Position numbers and translations under genes: made by a program. Shown here piece after piece: positions 4,253-5,975 of a DNA stretch of 5,975 nucleotides; within the stretch, counting starts at the first letter, position 1; every line of letters starts with the position of its first letter. Source of the stretch: Rickettsiales bacterium. GTDB taxonomy: Bacteria > Pseudomonadota > Alphaproteobacteria > Rickettsiales > UBA1997. The stretch lies in assembly GCA_947441695.1 (NCBI GenBank), contig CANEUK010000095.1, positions 1 to 5,975 on the forward strand, written 5' to 3'. The notes below the pieces were generated by a model. The model was not told the DNA's origin, did no database searches, and saw only the letters and a list, made by a program, of their open reading frames with translations.

Positions 4253-5975
4253 ATGACAACAAACAAAGAACTTTCCAAGGTTATTTTAATTGACTCGGCG
4301 CACCGAGAAGAAACCAGAGTTGCAGTTTTGCAAGATGGAATTTTGCAAGATTTTGATCGCGAAGCGATAGCTATAAAACAAATCAAGGGCAACATTTATT
4401 TGTCAAAAGTAACCAGAGTTGAACCGTCTTTGCAGGCAGCTTTTGTTGATTATGGCTCTAATCGGCATGGTTTTCTTCCTTTTGCCGATATTCATCCCGA
4501 TTTTTATCAACTCTCTGAATCCGAAAGACAAAAGCTGCGCGAAATCAATAATAGTCAGCAGTCAAAAATTGATGAAAAAAGCGAAGAAGAAGAAATTTCC
4601 GTCGCACCCAAACAAAATCGCAATCAAAATTTTGAAGATCGACAAGAGCAAAAACAAGAAGATGATTCAAGTGAATCAATCGTTACTGGCTCTTTTTCGG
4701 TCGAAGACGAAACCGCCGGCTATCGTGGAAACATTCACAGCATTTACAAACGCTATAACATTCAAGATGTTATCAAGCCCGGGCAGCTAATTTTGGTTCA
4801 GGTTGCAAAAGAAGAGCGCGGCAACAAAGGCGCGTCAATGACAACTTACGTTTCTATTGCTGGCAAATATTGCGTTTTAATGGCAAACACTCCCAATAAA
4901 GGCGGAGTTTCAAAAAAAGTTGATAATTTTCGTGATCGAAAAATTTTAAGGTCAATTTTAAAAGAACTAAACGTTCCAAATGACCGCTCGGTTATTATCA
5001 GAACTGCTGGGGTTGGTAAAAAACCCGAAGAAATCAAACGCGATTGCGATTATTTGGCAAGATTGTGGGAAAGTATAAAAGAAGCCTCAACCACTTCAAA
5101 AGCCCCAGCCTTTATTCACGCCGAAGATGATGTAATAAAAAGATGTATTCGCGATGTTTACAACGATCAAGTTAGCGAAGTTTTAGTTGAAGGAGCCGAA
5201 GCTTTTGCAACCGTGATGAATTTTGTAAAACTCACCATGGAAAACAGCGTTGACAACGTTAAATTGCATGATGATCGAGTTCCAATTTTTAATAAATATC
5301 GAGTTGAACAACAAATTTCAGCACTTTACGAAAAGCAAATTTCCTTACCTTCTGGCGGCTCAATTGTAATTGATCATACCGAAGCTTTGGTTGCAATTGA
5401 TGTCAATTCTGGTCGTTCAACCAAAGAAAGCGGCGTTGAAGACACCGCATTTGCAACCAACCTTGAAGCGGTGCGCGAAATTGCAAAACAGCTTCGACTA
5501 CGAGATTTAGCTGGTTTGGTGGTGATTGATTTTATCGATATGTATGACCAAAAAAATCGTCGCAACATCGAAAGAGCTTTAAGGGACGAATTGCAACACG
5601 ATCGCGCCCGTATTCAACTAGGGCGAATAAGTGTTTTTGGGCTGCTTGAAATGTCGCGCCAAAGACTTGGTGCCAGTTTTTTTGAAACTATCACCGAACC
5701 TTGCAAAAACTGTAGCGGAACTGGCTACGTGCGTTCGGTCGAAATTCTTGCGGTCAGCATTTTGCGCGCCATTCGTCACGCCTGTTCTGACAGGCAAGCT
5801 GGGGTGATTTATATTTACACCAACCCAGAAACAATTGCCTATATGATGAACTTTAAAAAAGGCGAAATGGTTGCAACTGAAAAAAACTATAATGTTCATA
5901 TTTTTATGCACCCAAGCGAAGAGCCCGGAAATCAGGGTTTTAACATAAAAAAACGCAAAAGCCTTTCTGAAGAAG
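4253..5975 (+). CDS. rne: ribonuclease E, catalytic N-terminal part, 3' end cut by window edge
   Basis: RNase E cuts single-stranded A/U-rich RNA, starting mRNA decay and maturing rRNA and tRNA, usually as scaffold of a degradosome at the inner membrane. The 574 codons seen cover the catalytic half. The S1 domain (about 46-220) begins GNIYLSKVTRVEPSLQAAFVDYG (from 46) and resumes at VIKPGQLILVQVAKEERGNK (173-192), split by a polar E/K/Q/S/N-rich insert at about 88-155, typical of alphaproteobacteria. The 5'-sensor residues R250, T251 and R453 align with E. coli R169, T170 and R373. The metal-binding aspartates are D383 (VAIDVNSGRST) and D426 (VVIDFIDM). The Zn-link is C484-K-N-C487, followed by SGTG. 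Spacing from D383 to D426 and C484 equals that in E. coli. The degradosome scaffold is off the window. An in-frame stop at 4187-4189 with no start codon between supports ATG 4253; no Shine-Dalgarno sequence. RNase G is unlikely given the insert. Confidence 0.96.
   Translation, partial: MTTNKELSKVILIDSAHREETRVAVLQDGILQDFDREAIAIKQIKGNIYLSKVTRVEPSLQAAFVDYGSNRHGFLPFADIHPDFYQLSESERQKLREINNSQQSKIDEKSEEEEISVAPKQNRNQNFEDRQEQKQEDDSSESIVTGSFSVEDETAGYRGNIHSIYKRYNIQDVIKPGQLILVQVAKEERGNKGASMTTYVSIAGKYCVLMANTPNKGGVSKKVDNFRDRKILRSILKELNVPNDRSVIIRTAGVGKKPEEIKRDCDYLARLWESIKEASTTSKAPAFIHAEDDVIKRCIRDVYNDQVSEVLVEGAEAFATVMNFVKLTMENSVDNVKLHDDRVPIFNKYRVEQQISALYEKQISLPSGGSIVIDHTEALVAIDVNSGRSTKESGVEDTAFATNLEAVREIAKQLRLRDLAGLVVIDFIDMYDQKNRRNIERALRDELQHDRARIQLGRISVFGLLEMSRQRLGASFFETITEPCKNCSGTGYVRSVEILAVSILRAIRHACSDRQAGVIYIYTNPETIAYMMNFKKGEMVATEKNYNVHIFMHPSEEPGNQGFNIKKRKSLSEE

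Noticed and set aside
4419..4790. 123-codon plus-strand frame inside rne
   Set aside because: It lies in another frame of rne, whose own frame encodes clear S1 domain and insert sequence over the same bases.
5618..5911. 97-codon minus-strand frame opposite rne
   Set aside because: Antisense to conserved RNase E sequence, including the Zn-link; no family resemblance of its own.
1..5975. CRISPR array, insertion sequence or defence system
   Set aside because: No regularly spaced repeats, transposase or defence protein signatures are present; the ATPase at the left edge alone is not evidence for a defence system.

Overview
The window comes from an AT-rich alphaproteobacterium, most likely an uncultured or host-associated lineage of the Rickettsiales/Holosporales kind. 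The placement is inferred from protein signatures. The RNase E has an S1 domain split by a low-complexity insert and ends that domain with alphaproteobacterial-style sequence (HGFLPFADIHPDFY, VAKEERGNKGASMTTYVS). DprA carries the alphaproteobacterial type of motif GSPFDARCHGTN, and PheS and the permease also fit. A-tracts, T-tracts and A/T-rich codon use run throughout. No Shine-Dalgarno-like sequence precedes any of the five gene starts.

Layout. Three genes lie on the minus strand in the left half. Read in their own direction they are an ABC-2 type permease (1856-2623), the DNA-processing protein DprA (619-1731), and the N-terminal third or so of a DUF4143-type AAA ATPase cut off by the window edge (1-395). 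They are separated by 124 and 223 nt, so they are not a tight operon. From a 50-nt divergent gap, the right half is on the plus strand: pheS (2674-3711), then a 541-nt gap without a convincing gene, then the catalytic N-terminal part of RNase E (4253 to the right edge).

The genes do not form one pathway. PheS is half of phenylalanyl-tRNA synthetase, and its usual partner pheT is not next to it. RNase E starts mRNA decay and rRNA/tRNA processing. DprA loads RecA on incoming single-stranded DNA. The permease lacks its ATPase in this window. No defence system, CRISPR array, insertion sequence or RNA gene was found.

The most interesting signal is intergenic. A palindromic repeat of about 45 bp occurs twice in inverted orientation: between the permease and dprA (1787-1831) and in the rne upstream region (4137-4181). 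The two copies match at about 36 of 45 positions by hand alignment, and the match continues past the palindrome into the same flank. The long rne upstream region also holds several hairpins, two of which share one arm and cannot form together. That is a plausible but unproven setting for leader control of RNase E.
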